Assembly: GCF_007197555.1 (NCBI RefSeq)
Contig: NZ_CP041614.1
Location: 5,758,001-5,822,000, forward strand
Length of the DNA stretch: 64,000 nucleotides
Direction: 5' to 3'
Source: Shewanella psychropiezotolerans
GTDB taxonomy: Bacteria > Pseudomonadota > Gammaproteobacteria > Enterobacterales > Shewanellaceae
The first letter of the stretch is position 1. Every line of letters begins with the position of its first letter. Below, in pieces: positions 39,070-48,901 of the stretch. The notes below the pieces were generated by a model. That model searched no databases, was not told where the DNA came from, and worked only from the letters and a program-made list of their open reading frames with translations. The position numbers and the translations under genes are program-made.

Positions 39070-39124
39070 TTTCAGCTTCTTATTTCATTAAACTCAGATT
39101 ACCAGCGACTATATTACACTAATC

Positions 39125-39173
39125 AGTTTACTTTTCAAAAACACAAAGTAAACTACACAGTATAGTTTACTTT
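39125..39173. promoter_or_regulatory. Repeated AGTTTACTTT boxes between tetR and hydrolase genes
   Basis: AGTTTACTTT at 39125-39134, its inverse AAAGTAAACT at 39145-39154, and a third copy in direct orientation at 39164-39173. Spacing is close to 20 bp, or two helical turns, which suits binding of TetR dimers that control both divergent promoters. Confidence 0.65.
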
Positions 39174-39190
39174 CGTTAAACACCTTATTT

Positions 39191-40308
39191 ATGAAACTAA
39201 CGATAATAATCATCAGCTTACTCATAGGAGGCATTATGCTTGCCACTACACAGTCACAAACAGATTTATCTGAGACAGTTAATAGCCTAGCGCCGCACCA
39301 TAATCTTGATGGTGGCTATATCAATACCGCTAAAGACTTCACTGAGAACACTGCGATTCTTCCATTGCTAAAACGCTATATCACCGAAGATCGCATCGAT
39401 GCACTACCGAAAAATGCTATCCCCCTCATTGAGCAAACTGCACATTCACTCGAGCAACTACCACTCGAACAGGATAGCGTTATTCGACTCGGACACTCGA
39501 GCATTTTCATTCAAATCTCAGGACAAAGGTGGCTAATCGACCCGGTTTTCAGTGACAGAGCCTCTCCTTTCAGTTTTGCCGGACCAAAGCGCTTCCATCA
39601 ACCCCCGATCAGTCTCGAATCTCTACCACACATTGATGGTGTGATGATCTCTCACGATCACTATGACCATCTGGATAAGCAAACAATCAAATTTTTAGCT
39701 AATAAAGTGAAGCATTTTGTTGTCCCTTAGGCGTAGATAAGCACTTAATAAAATGGGGAGTCCCGGCGACTCACATTCAGAGTCTGGATTGGTGGCAATC
39801 GGCCAATTTTGGCAAGGTGACATTAACCGCGACTCCGACCCAACACTTCTCAGGCCGTGGACTATTCGATAAAAATGAGACCTTATGGGCCTCATATGTC
39901 ATAGAGTCAGAGACAAACAAACTCTTCTTTAGCGGAGATTCTGGCTATTTCGATGGCTTTAAACAGATAGGTGAACGATTTGGCCCATTCGATCTGGCCA
40001 TGGTAGAAACAGGTGCCTATGACAAAGACTGGCCAACAATCCATATGACTCCAGAGCAAAGCCTGCAAGCCCATATAGACCTTAGAGGACATCAAATGAT
40101 GCCGATCCACAATGGCACCTTCGATCTGGCCTTTCACAGCTGGTATGAACCTCTAGAGAAAATTGTAGAGCTGGCAGACGCTGCAGATGTAAAGTTGGTT
40201 ACACCCGTTATGGGGCAAATAGTAGAAATTACAAAAACTAAACAGATAAGAGAAAGTCAGTACTGGTGGAGAACACAAATTCAAACAGAACTAAGCCTAG
40301 CTTTATAG
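39191..40308 (+). CDS. MBL-fold metallo-hydrolase (apparent frameshift)
   Basis: This metallo-beta-lactamase-fold hydrolase of the UlaG/NAPE-PLD-like group has an N-terminal hydrophobic signal or anchor (LTIIIISLLIGGIML). The metal motif is SHDHYDHLD, with later ligands in FSGDSGYF and MMPIHNGTFDLAFH. The frame breaks at 39724-39726: GTTGTCCCTTAGG gives a stop at 39730, while one more C gives VVPLGVDKHLIKWGVP and an open frame to 40308. The restored length is 372 residues. An alternative ATG at 39236 has AGGAGG 4 bases upstream; I keep the first ATG because it supplies a full signal sequence. The substrate is unknown. Confidence 0.82.
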
Positions 40309-40477
40309 GGTTAAGGATATCAAGTGCAATTATGCGCTATTAATATATTTCCACATAAGAATTAAAGCCTGTAAACTCAGTGTGATAGTCGATAGAAATC
40401 AGCTATCACTCTCTTATCAATGACGAAAAAGAGATAATACCTCAATTAATTTTACTCAGCTTTAGGGAAGAAACTAA

Positions 40478-42412
40478 GTGAAAGAAAAACGCACACGGCT
40501 CATCACAATGGTCACCATAATTGTGACTATTGTATTTTACTTTTTATGGCCTACCCCTCAAAAAGTACCGGCTCAGTCTAATGTGAGCGATATTGATACT
40601 GTGACCAACACAGTTAATGCATCAGAAGAGATGGATACTCACGCACCCAGCCTATCCGTCACCGATTATCAGCAGTGCAAGCAACTCATTAAAAATAACC
40701 GTGTTAAATCGGATAATTTTGGTCGTTCCCAAAACTGGAGTAAATACCTCAATGAGGGATACTCGATTGATGACATCACATCGGCAATCGATCACTTCTC
40801 AAACTCTAATTTCGCCGCCAGCTGGCGCGCTGAACAATTAAAACAACATTCAAAATTAGACCTGCAAGATGCAAACATAAGTGAAAAATTAAAGGATGAA
40901 TTTCCTGAACTACCTGAATATTTCAAGATAACAACACGAGTACCCACACCAGTCTTAGAAAATATTGCCGATTTAACCGATAAAGCCGCATTACAACTTA
41001 TTGAAATAACAGAGTTAAGTATTGATGATGTCGCTTGGTTAGTCGAACAGGAAGATATATCACAAAAAACCTTAACTGAAGCCATAAATAAATTAAATGA
41101 TATTAACCAACTACTTGGCTACGGATTGATGGGGAAGGAAAAGCTATTATTGATTGATGTCGCAGCTTTTCACGGACAAGACAAAGTTGTCGCCGAGCTA
41201 TTACAACAAAACGGTACACTGTCTAACGATGCTTATCTTGGCTCAACTATGGAGCATGCTTTAGCCAATTTATACTATGTACTAGCAAGTAATAACGAGG
41301 AGGATGCGATTATCAGTCAGGTTAATATTATTGAACAACTACAAGGCCTAAATGCACCCGCCTTCTTCGATACACAAACAGATCAATCAGTATCAGGCTC
41401 CTTCCCGCGAAACTCTTATCATTTTACTGAAGAACAACTCACCTCGCTGATAACTCACTATCAGCTAGACCTAACGCAAATACAAGCTAGAAAAAGGTTA
41501 CCTTTCGACCCTGATGCAAAACTGATCGTTAGACTCACGCAAGAGCGAGACCTATTACTTGAGAAAGAGGCTTCACCAGAACAATTACTTTCCTGCCAAG
41601 CTAGAATTTCTAAAATCGATAAAGAATGGCAACCAAAAACGCTTAACTATTATACTGCTCAGCTAGAAAATGAGAATAGAGCAGTGAATGCGAGCAACCT
41701 TCACAATATCGATCCAGTATTAGCACAATGTTCTATGAACCGCCAAGAAATGGCTCTCCCACTTTCCCACCCAAGAAATAAAGAACTAGAATCTAAGGTT
41801 TTTGGTAAGAAACTGCGTAACAATAAAATTTTTGAAGTAATAAAAATCATTGAATCCGCTAATTTAACAGAGGCACAGCTGCGCTGGTTTTTCTATCAAA
41901 TCCTCCCATGGGATGCCAGTTATTATCAAGCTTTGCAAAGTAGTCAACTTAGGCAGGAGCAGATAGATTTTACGTTACTGATGATGTTTGGAGGAAATAA
42001 CTCAACTTATTTCGAAGAGTTACACATCAATGGACTCGATATTACAGGAAGGGATCACACAGGAAAGACGCTTATTTATCATAGCATCGAGAGACGTAAA
42101 TTAGATTTACTCCGTTATTTAGTCAGCCAAAGGAGTGACTATCATGATAACCCTATCGGCACAGACCCTTTATACTTAGTAATAGATTCAAGCTATTACT
42201 TCAATCCAAATGAAGTATTGGATTACCTAGAGGTATTGATGCAACTCTCGCCACCTGTACACGACTACCATAAAAGAGCATTAGCACTGCTACGACTCAA
42301 GTATCCTGAGCTCTACAGCCAAATATCAGCACGCTTTGGCGAATTAAAGATAACAGAGGACACCCCCTTACCTCAGGCGAGCTGTTACGGTAACAATCTT
42401 AACTCGGGGTAA
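40478..42412 (+). CDS. Unrecognised anchored protein with ankyrin-like C-terminus
   Basis: I do not recognise this 644-residue protein. The N-terminus has one hydrophobic helix (LITMVTIIVTIVFYFLWP) after a KEKRTR basic start, so it is probably anchored with the rest in the periplasm. A Ser/Thr/Asn-rich linker follows, then mostly helical sequence with several Cys (CKQLIKN, LLSCQARISK, AQCSMNRQEM, QASCYGNN) that could form disulfides. Residues near 525-560 (DITGRDHTGKTLIYHSIERR, then LDLLRYLVSQ) look like an ankyrin-type repeat, and KLLLIDVAAFHGQDKVVAELLQ looks like another. AT content is above that of its neighbours. GGGAAG precedes the start. No operon partner. Confidence 0.75.
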   Translation: MKEKRTRLITMVTIIVTIVFYFLWPTPQKVPAQSNVSDIDTVTNTVNASEEMDTHAPSLSVTDYQQCKQLIKNNRVKSDNFGRSQNWSKYLNEGYSIDDITSAIDHFSNSNFAASWRAEQLKQHSKLDLQDANISEKLKDEFPELPEYFKITTRVPTPVLENIADLTDKAALQLIEITELSIDDVAWLVEQEDISQKTLTEAINKLNDINQLLGYGLMGKEKLLLIDVAAFHGQDKVVAELLQQNGTLSNDAYLGSTMEHALANLYYVLASNNEEDAIISQVNIIEQLQGLNAPAFFDTQTDQSVSGSFPRNSYHFTEEQLTSLITHYQLDLTQIQARKRLPFDPDAKLIVRLTQERDLLLEKEASPEQLLSCQARISKIDKEWQPKTLNYYTAQLENENRAVNASNLHNIDPVLAQCSMNRQEMALPLSHPRNKELESKVFGKKLRNNKIFEVIKIIESANLTEAQLRWFFYQILPWDASYYQALQSSQLRQEQIDFTLLMMFGGNNSTYFEELHINGLDITGRDHTGKTLIYHSIERRKLDLLRYLVSQRSDYHDNPIGTDPLYLVIDSSYYFNPNEVLDYLEVLMQLSPPVHDYHKRALALLRLKYPELYSQISARFGELKITEDTPLPQASCYGNNLNSG

Positions 42413-42430
42413 GCAAAAAGGTTAACGGAT

Positions 42431-42463
42431 AAAAAATGCCAGTAAGTCTAACTTACTGGCATT
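42431..42463 (-). terminator. Terminator of the aminotransferase gene
   Basis: Perfect 13-bp stem AATGCCAGTAAGT/ACTTACTGGCATT with a 3-nt loop. On the minus strand it is followed by TTTTTT. Confidence 0.88.
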
Positions 42464-42494
42464 CGATTACGGATTATTTTGACCAATATTAGAT

Positions 42495-43637
42495 CTAATT
42501 CAATACTTCTTCCAAGGCTTTAAGACAAAGCGCTACATTCTCTCTTCTAGCACCAAAGCCCATCAAGCCTATGCGCCATGCTTTACCTGCTAAGGCGCCG
42601 AGGCCGGCGCCAATTTCGAGGTTATAATTTTCCAACAGCTGCTTACGCACTGCGGCATCATCGACTCCTTCCGGAATATAGACGGTATTGAGCTGAGGCA
42701 GACGGCAAGTCTCTTCGACCACGAACTTAAGCCCTAATCCCTCGAGTCCTTGTCTGAGCACCTGGTGCATATCGGCGTGACGTTGCCACGAAGCCGCTAA
42801 GCCTTCTTTGGCCAGCAAGCGCAGTGACTCATGCAGGGCATAAAGCGCGTTAACAGGCGCCGTATGATGATAACTGCGTTTGACACTGTTATCGGCGGTA
42901 CCACTCCAATAGCCCATGACCAAGGTTTGATCCAAAAACCAGCTCTGCACTGGGGTGGTGCGACTCTTAATCTTCTCAACCGCAGCCGGAGAAAATGACA
43001 CTGGCGACAACCCTGGTACACAAGAGAGACACTTCTGGCTGCCGGCATAGATGGCATCTATGCCCCACTCATCGACCCTAAGCTCGACGCCGCCCACTGA
43101 GGTTACGGCATCGACTATAGATAAACAATTATACTGCTTCGCCAGAGCACACAAGGTTTTAGCATCAGACAGTGCACCTGTAGAGGTTTCTGCGTGAACG
43201 AAAGCAAGAAACTTAGCATCCGGATGCGCCTTTAATGCCGCCTCGACATCGGCAGGACTGACCGCTTCTCCCCACTCATTATCGACTACCACAGCCGTGG
43301 CTCCAACACGCTCGACATTTTGGCGCATACGCTCACCAAACACGCCGTTGCGACAAACAATTACCTTCTCACCCGCCTCAACCAAGTTAACGAAGCAAGT
43401 TTCCATGCCGGCACTACCCGGCGCCGACACGGCTAAGGTCATCTCATTCTTAGTCTGGAAGGCATACTGAATAAGCGCCTTAAGCTCGTCCATCATGGCA
43501 ATAAACAGAGGATCTAAATGACCGATAGTGGGGCGAGCTTGAGCGGCTAATACTTCAGGATAGACATCGGAGGGACCTGGCCCCATCAAGATTCTACGCG
43601 GGGGATTAAACGCATCGATACTAGGTGCTGCTAACAT
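42495..43637 (-). CDS. Class V aminotransferase (alanine-glyoxylate / serine-pyruvate type)
   Basis: This PLP-dependent aminotransferase of 380 residues has the N-terminal PRRILMGPGPSDVYPEVL typical of serine-pyruvate/alanine-glyoxylate enzymes. The substrate region is VSAPGSAGMETCF, the Asp of SIVDAVTSVGG contacts PLP, and the Schiff-base Lys is in YAGSQKCLSC. The exact substrate pair cannot be settled from sequence. I start at the ATG with GAGGAAG upstream and not at the TTG 27 bases earlier. Single gene, with its own terminator and a 16-bp inverted repeat upstream. Confidence 0.88.
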   Translation of the reverse strand: MLAAPSIDAFNPPRRILMGPGPSDVYPEVLAAQARPTIGHLDPLFIAMMDELKALIQYAFQTKNEMTLAVSAPGSAGMETCFVNLVEAGEKVIVCRNGVFGERMRQNVERVGATAVVVDNEWGEAVSPADVEAALKAHPDAKFLAFVHAETSTGALSDAKTLCALAKQYNCLSIVDAVTSVGGVELRVDEWGIDAIYAGSQKCLSCVPGLSPVSFSPAAVEKIKSRTTPVQSWFLDQTLVMGYWSGTADNSVKRSYHHTAPVNALYALHESLRLLAKEGLAASWQRHADMHQVLRQGLEGLGLKFVVEETCRLPQLNTVYIPEGVDDAAVRKQLLENYNLEIGAGLGALAGKAWRIGLMGFGARRENVALCLKALEEVLN

Positions 43638-43665
43638 ATAACTTCCTCGAAAAATCCTTCTCAAT

Positions 43666-43713
43666 ATACCAATCGGTATAAGAAAGTGACCACACCTTTA
43701 TACCGATTGGTAT
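43666..43713. repeat. Perfect 16-bp inverted repeat (ATACCAATCGGTATAA)
   Basis: ATACCAATCGGTATAA at 43666-43681 and its exact inverse complement at 43698-43713, with a 16-nt loop. Each arm is itself nearly palindromic. It lies 29 bp upstream of the aminotransferase start and is the best copy of a motif repeated across the window. Of the 370-bp gap to ilvA, the rest shows only the ilvA terminator. Confidence 0.85.
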
Positions 43714-43919
43714 TAAAGGTAATGGTTAACTAATTGATTAGTACCTAGTCTTAAGACCACATACTCATTCCCTACGTATTAAATCATCTAGCGTCACTTT
43801 GACTATAGTGAAGCGATTCATGTGCCTTATGGCATCTTATTTTCTATCTATACCTATAAACAATGGACTAAAGACTAATGCTTGATATCCAAATTCAAAC
43901 CAGCGTTTAAAAGGTAACA

Positions 43920-43945
43920 TAAAAAAGGACGCATATGCGTCCTCT
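43920..43945 (-). terminator. Terminator of the ilv operon
   Basis: Palindrome AGGACGCATATGCGTCCT followed on the minus strand by TTTTTTA; it lies about 60 bp after the ilvA stop. Confidence 0.85.
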
Positions 43946-44006
43946 ATTTTATTCGCTATTAGAGCGAAGTATTTCGAGCCAAGCAAGCCTAAGGCTAATC
44001 ACGCTC

Positions 44007-45557
44007 TTAATCTCGATTATCTAAGAAGAGCTTATAAGCCGGACTCTGGGTCTCTTCATGATAGACGAAGCCCAGCTCGGTTAAGAACTGCTGGAATGCC
44101 AGGTTATCGGACTCGGGAACCTCGAAGCCAGCCAAGACGCGACCAAAGGCGGCGCCATGGTTTCGATAGTGAAACAGACTGATATTCCACTTACTCTGCA
44201 GGGTCGTCAGAAACTTAAACAAGGCGCCAGGATGCTCGGGAAACTCGAAACTGAACAGGCGCTCATCGAGCTTCTCCGGCGGATGCCCGCCCACCATATA
44301 GCGCACATGTAATTTCGCCGTCTCATCATGGGAGAGATCTTGCACCTCGAAGCCATCATTCTCCAATCTTGCAATGATCTTATCCAGCTCGATCTGACCT
44401 TCCGATAGACGGATCCCGGCGAAAACTACTGCCTTATCCCGACTGCTGAAGCGATAATTAAACTCAGTCATCACACGCTTTTCTAACAGTTCACAGAAGC
44501 GCAGGAAGATCCCCGGACGTTCAGGGACTTTAACCGCCAGAATAGCCTCTTTTTTCTCCCCAAGCTCACAGCGCTCGGAGATATATCTCAGGCTATGAAA
44601 GTTCACATTAGCGCCACTGAGAATGGCGGCCACTTTCTCGCCCTGACCGGCATCACCCATATATTTCTTCAGGCCAGCCAGAGCCAGGGCTCCTGCAGGC
44701 TCCGCTATGGCGCGAGTATCTTCGAAGATATCTTTCACCGCGGCGCAGATCTCATCCGAGCTAACGGTTATCACATCATCGACATATTCCCGGGCAAGCC
44801 TAAATGGCTCGGCACCAATCTGCTTAACGGCAACGCCATCGGCAAACAAGCCGACCTGAGGTAAAATAACCCGCTCATCGGCCTCTAATGCCGCCTTTAA
44901 ACAGGCAGAATCTTCCGGCTCGACGCCAATAATTTTAACCTGAGGCATAACAGCCTTATAAAACGCGGCAATACCGGCGATCAGACCGCCACCACCCACA
45001 GGGACAAAGACAATTTCTAAGTCTCTTTGTTGCTGCAGCATCTCCTGGGCAATGGTGCCCTGTCCGGCAATCACTGCCTCATCATCGAATGGCGCCACAT
45101 AGACGCGACCATCTGCAGCCGCAAGCTCCTGAGCATAAGTATTAGCCTGATCGAACGCCTGGCCGTAAAGTACCACCTCACCGCCGAGACGCCTGACCGC
45201 ATCGACCTTGATATCCGGAGTCGTTTCCGGCATCACAATCACCGCACTGATACCACGGGCGGCGGCCGACATTGCCACACCCTGAGCATGATTGCCCGCA
45301 GACGCACACACCACACCACGCCGACACTCATCGGCTGTGAGTTCAGAGATCTTGTTATAGGCACCACGCAGCTTAAATGAGTGCACAGGCTGCATATCTT
45401 CGCGCTTGAGGAACACCTGACAGCCCAAGCGGGCCGACAGCTTATTCAAACTAGAGAGTGGCGTGACTTTGGCCACATCATAGACAGAAGACAATAAGGT
45501 CTTCTGCAAATAATAGTGAGCCAGATCTAACTTAGATTTTGAGGCTAATGCCAACAT
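44007..45557 (-). CDS. ilvA: Threonine deaminase IlvA
   Basis: This PLP enzyme converts threonine to 2-oxobutanoate, the first committed step to isoleucine. It has 516 residues. The catalytic domain has the PLP Lys in SFKLRGAYN and the phosphate loop VPVGGGGL. Two C-terminal ACT-like domains (AILAVKVPERPGIFLRF and FSFEFPEHPGALFKF) are the known site of isoleucine inhibition. The start at 45557 has GGAGG 6 bases upstream and follows the ilvD stop as TAATATG, so the genes are translationally coupled; the longer ORF start at 45581 lies within ilvD. Last gene of the operon. Confidence 0.95.
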   Translation of the reverse strand: MLALASKSKLDLAHYYLQKTLLSSVYDVAKVTPLSSLNKLSARLGCQVFLKREDMQPVHSFKLRGAYNKISELTADECRRGVVCASAGNHAQGVAMSAAARGISAVIVMPETTPDIKVDAVRRLGGEVVLYGQAFDQANTYAQELAAADGRVYVAPFDDEAVIAGQGTIAQEMLQQQRDLEIVFVPVGGGGLIAGIAAFYKAVMPQVKIIGVEPEDSACLKAALEADERVILPQVGLFADGVAVKQIGAEPFRLAREYVDDVITVSSDEICAAVKDIFEDTRAIAEPAGALALAGLKKYMGDAGQGEKVAAILSGANVNFHSLRYISERCELGEKKEAILAVKVPERPGIFLRFCELLEKRVMTEFNYRFSSRDKAVVFAGIRLSEGQIELDKIIARLENDGFEVQDLSHDETAKLHVRYMVGGHPPEKLDERLFSFEFPEHPGALFKFLTTLQSKWNISLFHYRNHGAAFGRVLAGFEVPESDNLAFQQFLTELGFVYHEETQSPAYKLFLDNRD

Positions 45558-45558
45558 A

Positions 45559-47409
45559 TTAATCCTCCAGCATGGTGACATCTCTCACCGCGCCTTTATC
45601 GGCACTGGTCGCAAGCAAGGCATAAGCCTTGAGTGCCAGAGATACGGAGCGTTCACGACCCACAGGCTTCCAGGCTTGCTTACCACGCCCTTCCATTGCT
45701 GTACGACGAGCCGCTAATTCAGTATCGCTGATAGCGAGTTTGATCGAGCGCGCCGGAATATCGATTTCAATTCTGTCACCGGTCTCAACCAGACCTATGG
45801 TGCCACCAGCCGCAGCTTCTGGCGAAACATGGCCGATAGACAGGCCGGAAGTGCCGCCGGAGAAACGACCATCAGTGATAAGCGCACACGCCTTACCCAG
45901 GCCGCGAGACTTAAGGTAACTGGTTGGATAAAGCATCTCCTGCATACCCGGGCCACCTTTAGGGCCTTCGTAGCGAATAACGACCACGTCACCCGCAACC
46001 ACTTTACCGCCCAAGATAGCGGCAACGGCATCGTCCTGACTCTCAAACACACGGGCAGAGCCGATGAAGATATGATTCTCTTCATCCACACCTGCAGTTT
46101 TGACGATACAACCATCGATGGCAATATTGCCGGAAAGCACTGCTAGGCCACCTTCTTGGCTAAAAGCAAATTCACGCTTACGGATACAACCGCCTTCGCG
46201 GTCATCATCAACACTATCCCAGCGACAACTTTGGCTGAAGGCCTTAGTGGTTGGGATGCCCGCAGGTCCTGCCGAGAAAAACTTATGTACCGCTTCATCT
46301 TTACTCTGAGCTATATCCCATTTGGCCAGCACGTCTTTCAAGCTTGCCCCTGCCACATGATAGGCATCATTATGAATGAGACCTGCCCGGTCAAGCTCGC
46401 CTAAGATCCCCATCACGCCGCCGGCGCGATGCACATCTTCCATATGATACTTGGGAGTCGAAGGTGCCACCTTACACAAATGAGGCACCAGGCGGGACAA
46501 CCTGTCGATATCAGCCATGGTAAAATCAACTTTTCCCTCATAGGCCGAGGCTAATAGATGCAATACCGTGTTGCTGGAGCCGCCCATAGCGATATCTAAG
46601 GTCATGGCATTCTCGAATGCCTTGAAGTTAGCGATATTGCGTGGCAAAGCAGACTCATCATCATGCTTGTAGTAACGGGTAGCCAAGTCCATGATACGGC
46701 GACCCGCCTCTAAGAAGAGCTCGCGTCTATCGGAGTGAGTGGCAAGCATAGAGCCATTACCCGGCAAAGACAGGCCTAAGGCTTCGGTCAAGCAATTCAT
46801 CGAGTTAGCGGTGAACATACCGGAACATGAACCACAGGTAGGGCAGGCGCTACGCTCAATCTTCTCGCTATCTTCGTCCGAGACCCGATCGTCCGCCCCC
46901 GCCACCATGGCATCCACCAGATCCAGCTTGATGATGTTACCCGAAAGCTTAGTCTTACCCGCTTCCATAGGGCCACCAGAGACGAAAATTACCGGAATAT
47001 TTAGGCGAAGAGCCGCCATCATCATGCCAGGAGTAATCTTGTCACAATTGGAAATACACACCAAGGCATCGGCGCAGTGGGCATTGACCATATACTCGAC
47101 GCTGTCGGCAATAAGCTCACGAGAAGGTAGGCTATAGAGCATGCCACCGTGACCCATGGCGATACCGTCATCTACCGCGATAGTATTAAACTCTTTGGCG
47201 ATTCCGCCCGCTTCTTCTATGGCGCCAGCGACTAACGAGCCCATATCTTTGAGATGCACATGACCGGGAACAAATTGCGTGAATGAGTTGGAAATCGCAA
47301 TAATTGGCTTACCGAAATCACTATCTTTGACGCCGGTAGCACGCCATAGGGCGCGAGCTCCGGCCATGTTACGACCTTCGGTACTGGTAGCTGAACGTAA
47401 TTTAGGCAT
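45559..47409 (-). CDS. ilvD: Dihydroxy-acid dehydratase IlvD
   Basis: This Fe-S dehydratase acts in the common valine/isoleucine pathway and makes the 2-oxo acids from the dihydroxy acids. It has 616 residues. Cluster and active-site motifs are [32 protein letters not shown] and [17 protein letters not shown]. The length matches E. coli IlvD. The next gene follows at once, while 172 bp with CTAG-rich repeats separate it from ilvE upstream. Confidence 0.97.
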   Translation of the reverse strand: MPKLRSATSTEGRNMAGARALWRATGVKDSDFGKPIIAISNSFTQFVPGHVHLKDMGSLVAGAIEEAGGIAKEFNTIAVDDGIAMGHGGMLYSLPSRELIADSVEYMVNAHCADALVCISNCDKITPGMMMAALRLNIPVIFVSGGPMEAGKTKLSGNIIKLDLVDAMVAGADDRVSDEDSEKIERSACPTCGSCSGMFTANSMNCLTEALGLSLPGNGSMLATHSDRRELFLEAGRRIMDLATRYYKHDDESALPRNIANFKAFENAMTLDIAMGGSSNTVLHLLASAYEGKVDFTMADIDRLSRLVPHLCKVAPSTPKYHMEDVHRAGGVMGILGELDRAGLIHNDAYHVAGASLKDVLAKWDIAQSKDEAVHKFFSAGPAGIPTTKAFSQSCRWDSVDDDREGGCIRKREFAFSQEGGLAVLSGNIAIDGCIVKTAGVDEENHIFIGSARVFESQDDAVAAILGGKVVAGDVVVIRYEGPKGGPGMQEMLYPTSYLKSRGLGKACALITDGRFSGGTSGLSIGHVSPEAAAGGTIGLVETGDRIEIDIPARSIKLAISDTELAARRTAMEGRGKQAWKPVGRERSVSLALKAYALLATSADKGAVRDVTMLED

Positions 47410-47435
47410 TGCGATTGTCCTTATTGAGAAGGTTC

Positions 47436-47578
47436 GAGGTGCTAGTTCCTAGTTCCTAGGAGCCCTCTGCTGTTACCTTTCTAGTTAATTCTCAAACCTA
47501 AGAATGAATGCATCTTAAGTGTCTTTATTCTTTGTCTTTCCTATGACCTAGCTCCTAGGTCATAAAACCTAGGGCCTT
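47436..47578. repeat. CTAG-rich short repeats in the ilvE-ilvD gap
   Basis: ctagttcctagttcctagga and, 90 bp later, cctagctcctaggtcataaaacctaggg. The two stretches could pair with each other. CTAG is normally scarce in gammaproteobacterial DNA, so the density is notable. Confidence 0.6.
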
Positions 47579-47581
47579 CTT

Positions 47582-48505
47582 TTAAAGCACTTCTAACCAA
47601 CCCCACTTGTCTTCGGTCTCACCGGTAAACAGGCCAAAGAAGCTTTCCTGTATCGACTTAGTGATGGGACCACGCTTCCCTGCACCGACATCAATTCTGT
47701 CGACGCTACGCACAGGCACTATTTCAGCCGCGGTGCCAGTCATAAATATCTCATCGGCGAGATAGAGGAACTCACGAGACATGGCCTCTTCAACCACTTC
47801 ATAACCCTTCTCTCGAGCCAAAATGATGATGCTATCTCGGGTCAAACCCATCAAAATAGCAGCGGTTGCTGGCGGTGTATAGATTTTACCTTTCTTGACC
47901 ACGAACAGGTTAGCGCCAGCACCTTCGCTGACCAAACCATTCACATCGAGGGCTATACCCTCATCGAAGCCGTTACGCTTAGCTTCGGTCGAGATCTGAA
48001 TCGATGACAAGTAGTTACCACCAGCCTTAGCGCCAGTAGGTATGGTATTGGGTGCCAGACGATTCCATGAGCTCACAGCCACATCGACCCCAGCTTCCAT
48101 ACTGTCTTCACCTAGATAGGCGCCCCAGGGGAATGCTGCAACCATGACATCACACACGGCATCTTTAGGCGGGGTTATCCCCATGCCTACATCACCATAG
48201 AAGGCCAGCGGACGAATGTAGGCACTCTTGAGACCATTCTTCTGCACGCTGTCACGACAGGCCAGCATAATCTCATCATGTATATAGGGAATTGGCATGC
48301 GATAAATCTTAGCCGAATCGAACAGACGCTGAACATGATCGGTTAAGCGAAATCCCGCCGGGCCCAGATGAGTATCATAGACACGGATCCCTTCGAAGAC
48401 AGAAGAGCCATAATGTAAGCCGTGAGACATTACATGTACCTTGGCATCACCCCAAGGCATTATCTCACCATTGAACCATATAAACTCTGCTTTCTTCGCG
48501 GTCAT
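47582..48505 (-). CDS. ilvE: Branched-chain amino acid aminotransferase IlvE
   Basis: This class IV PLP aminotransferase does the last step to valine, isoleucine and leucine. It has 307 residues. The N-terminal FIWFNGEIMPWGDAKVHVMSH, the PLP Lys region GAKAGGNYLSS and VSEGAGANLFVV fit the family, and LMGLTRDSI forms the phosphate-binding loop. It lies between ilvM and ilvD, as in E. coli ilvGMEDA. Confidence 0.96.
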   Translation of the reverse strand: MTAKKAEFIWFNGEIMPWGDAKVHVMSHGLHYGSSVFEGIRVYDTHLGPAGFRLTDHVQRLFDSAKIYRMPIPYIHDEIMLACRDSVQKNGLKSAYIRPLAFYGDVGMGITPPKDAVCDVMVAAFPWGAYLGEDSMEAGVDVAVSSWNRLAPNTIPTGAKAGGNYLSSIQISTEAKRNGFDEGIALDVNGLVSEGAGANLFVVKKGKIYTPPATAAILMGLTRDSIIILAREKGYEVVEEAMSREFLYLADEIFMTGTAAEIVPVRSVDRIDVGAGKRGPITKSIQESFFGLFTGETEDKWGWLEVL

Positions 48506-48608
48506 CTCTATTTCCTCACTCTACTTTCAATATTCACTACAACAGGCGTTAACTGTTTACTTTGTTATTATCGCTAATCTAATAATCTGCCGTCAGTATC
48601 TATAGGCC

Positions 48609-48836
48609 TTAAGCATGTACCCGACAATCGACAACATCGAAAAGCTTATCTAGCTGATTAGTCAGCAGCTCGATGGCCCGCTCACCTTCGACATGCATAG
48701 CGAGCCCAACACCTTGCTCACCTTCTAACTGCATATCCATCTTGGTCACTTTAAAGCCCCTATGGCGTACCACTCTCAATACACGCTCTAGTACTTCAGG
48801 CTGCTGCACTAAGGTTAAGCTCAATTGATAACTCAT
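48609..48836 (-). CDS. ilvM: Acetolactate synthase II small subunit IlvM
   Basis: This 75-residue single ACT-domain regulatory subunit of acetolactate synthase (YQLSLTLVQQPEVLERVLRV, VDCRVHA) is short like E. coli IlvM and lies between ilvG and ilvE. ACT subunits activate the large subunit. The 65-bp gap to ilvG and the order support one transcript. Confidence 0.93.
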   Translation of the reverse strand: MSYQLSLTLVQQPEVLERVLRVVRHRGFKVTKMDMQLEGEQGVGLAMHVEGERAIELLTNQLDKLFDVVDCRVHA

Positions 48837-48901
48837 CTCTACTCCCTATCCACTTGTTCTTTCCTGCACTAGGCTTTAAGTCTGTTTGTCCATCTCTTCC
48901 A

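Noticed and set aside
44595..47137. Several plus-strand ORFs of 69-132 codons within ilvA and ilvD
   Set aside because: All are shadows of strongly supported minus-strand enzymes.
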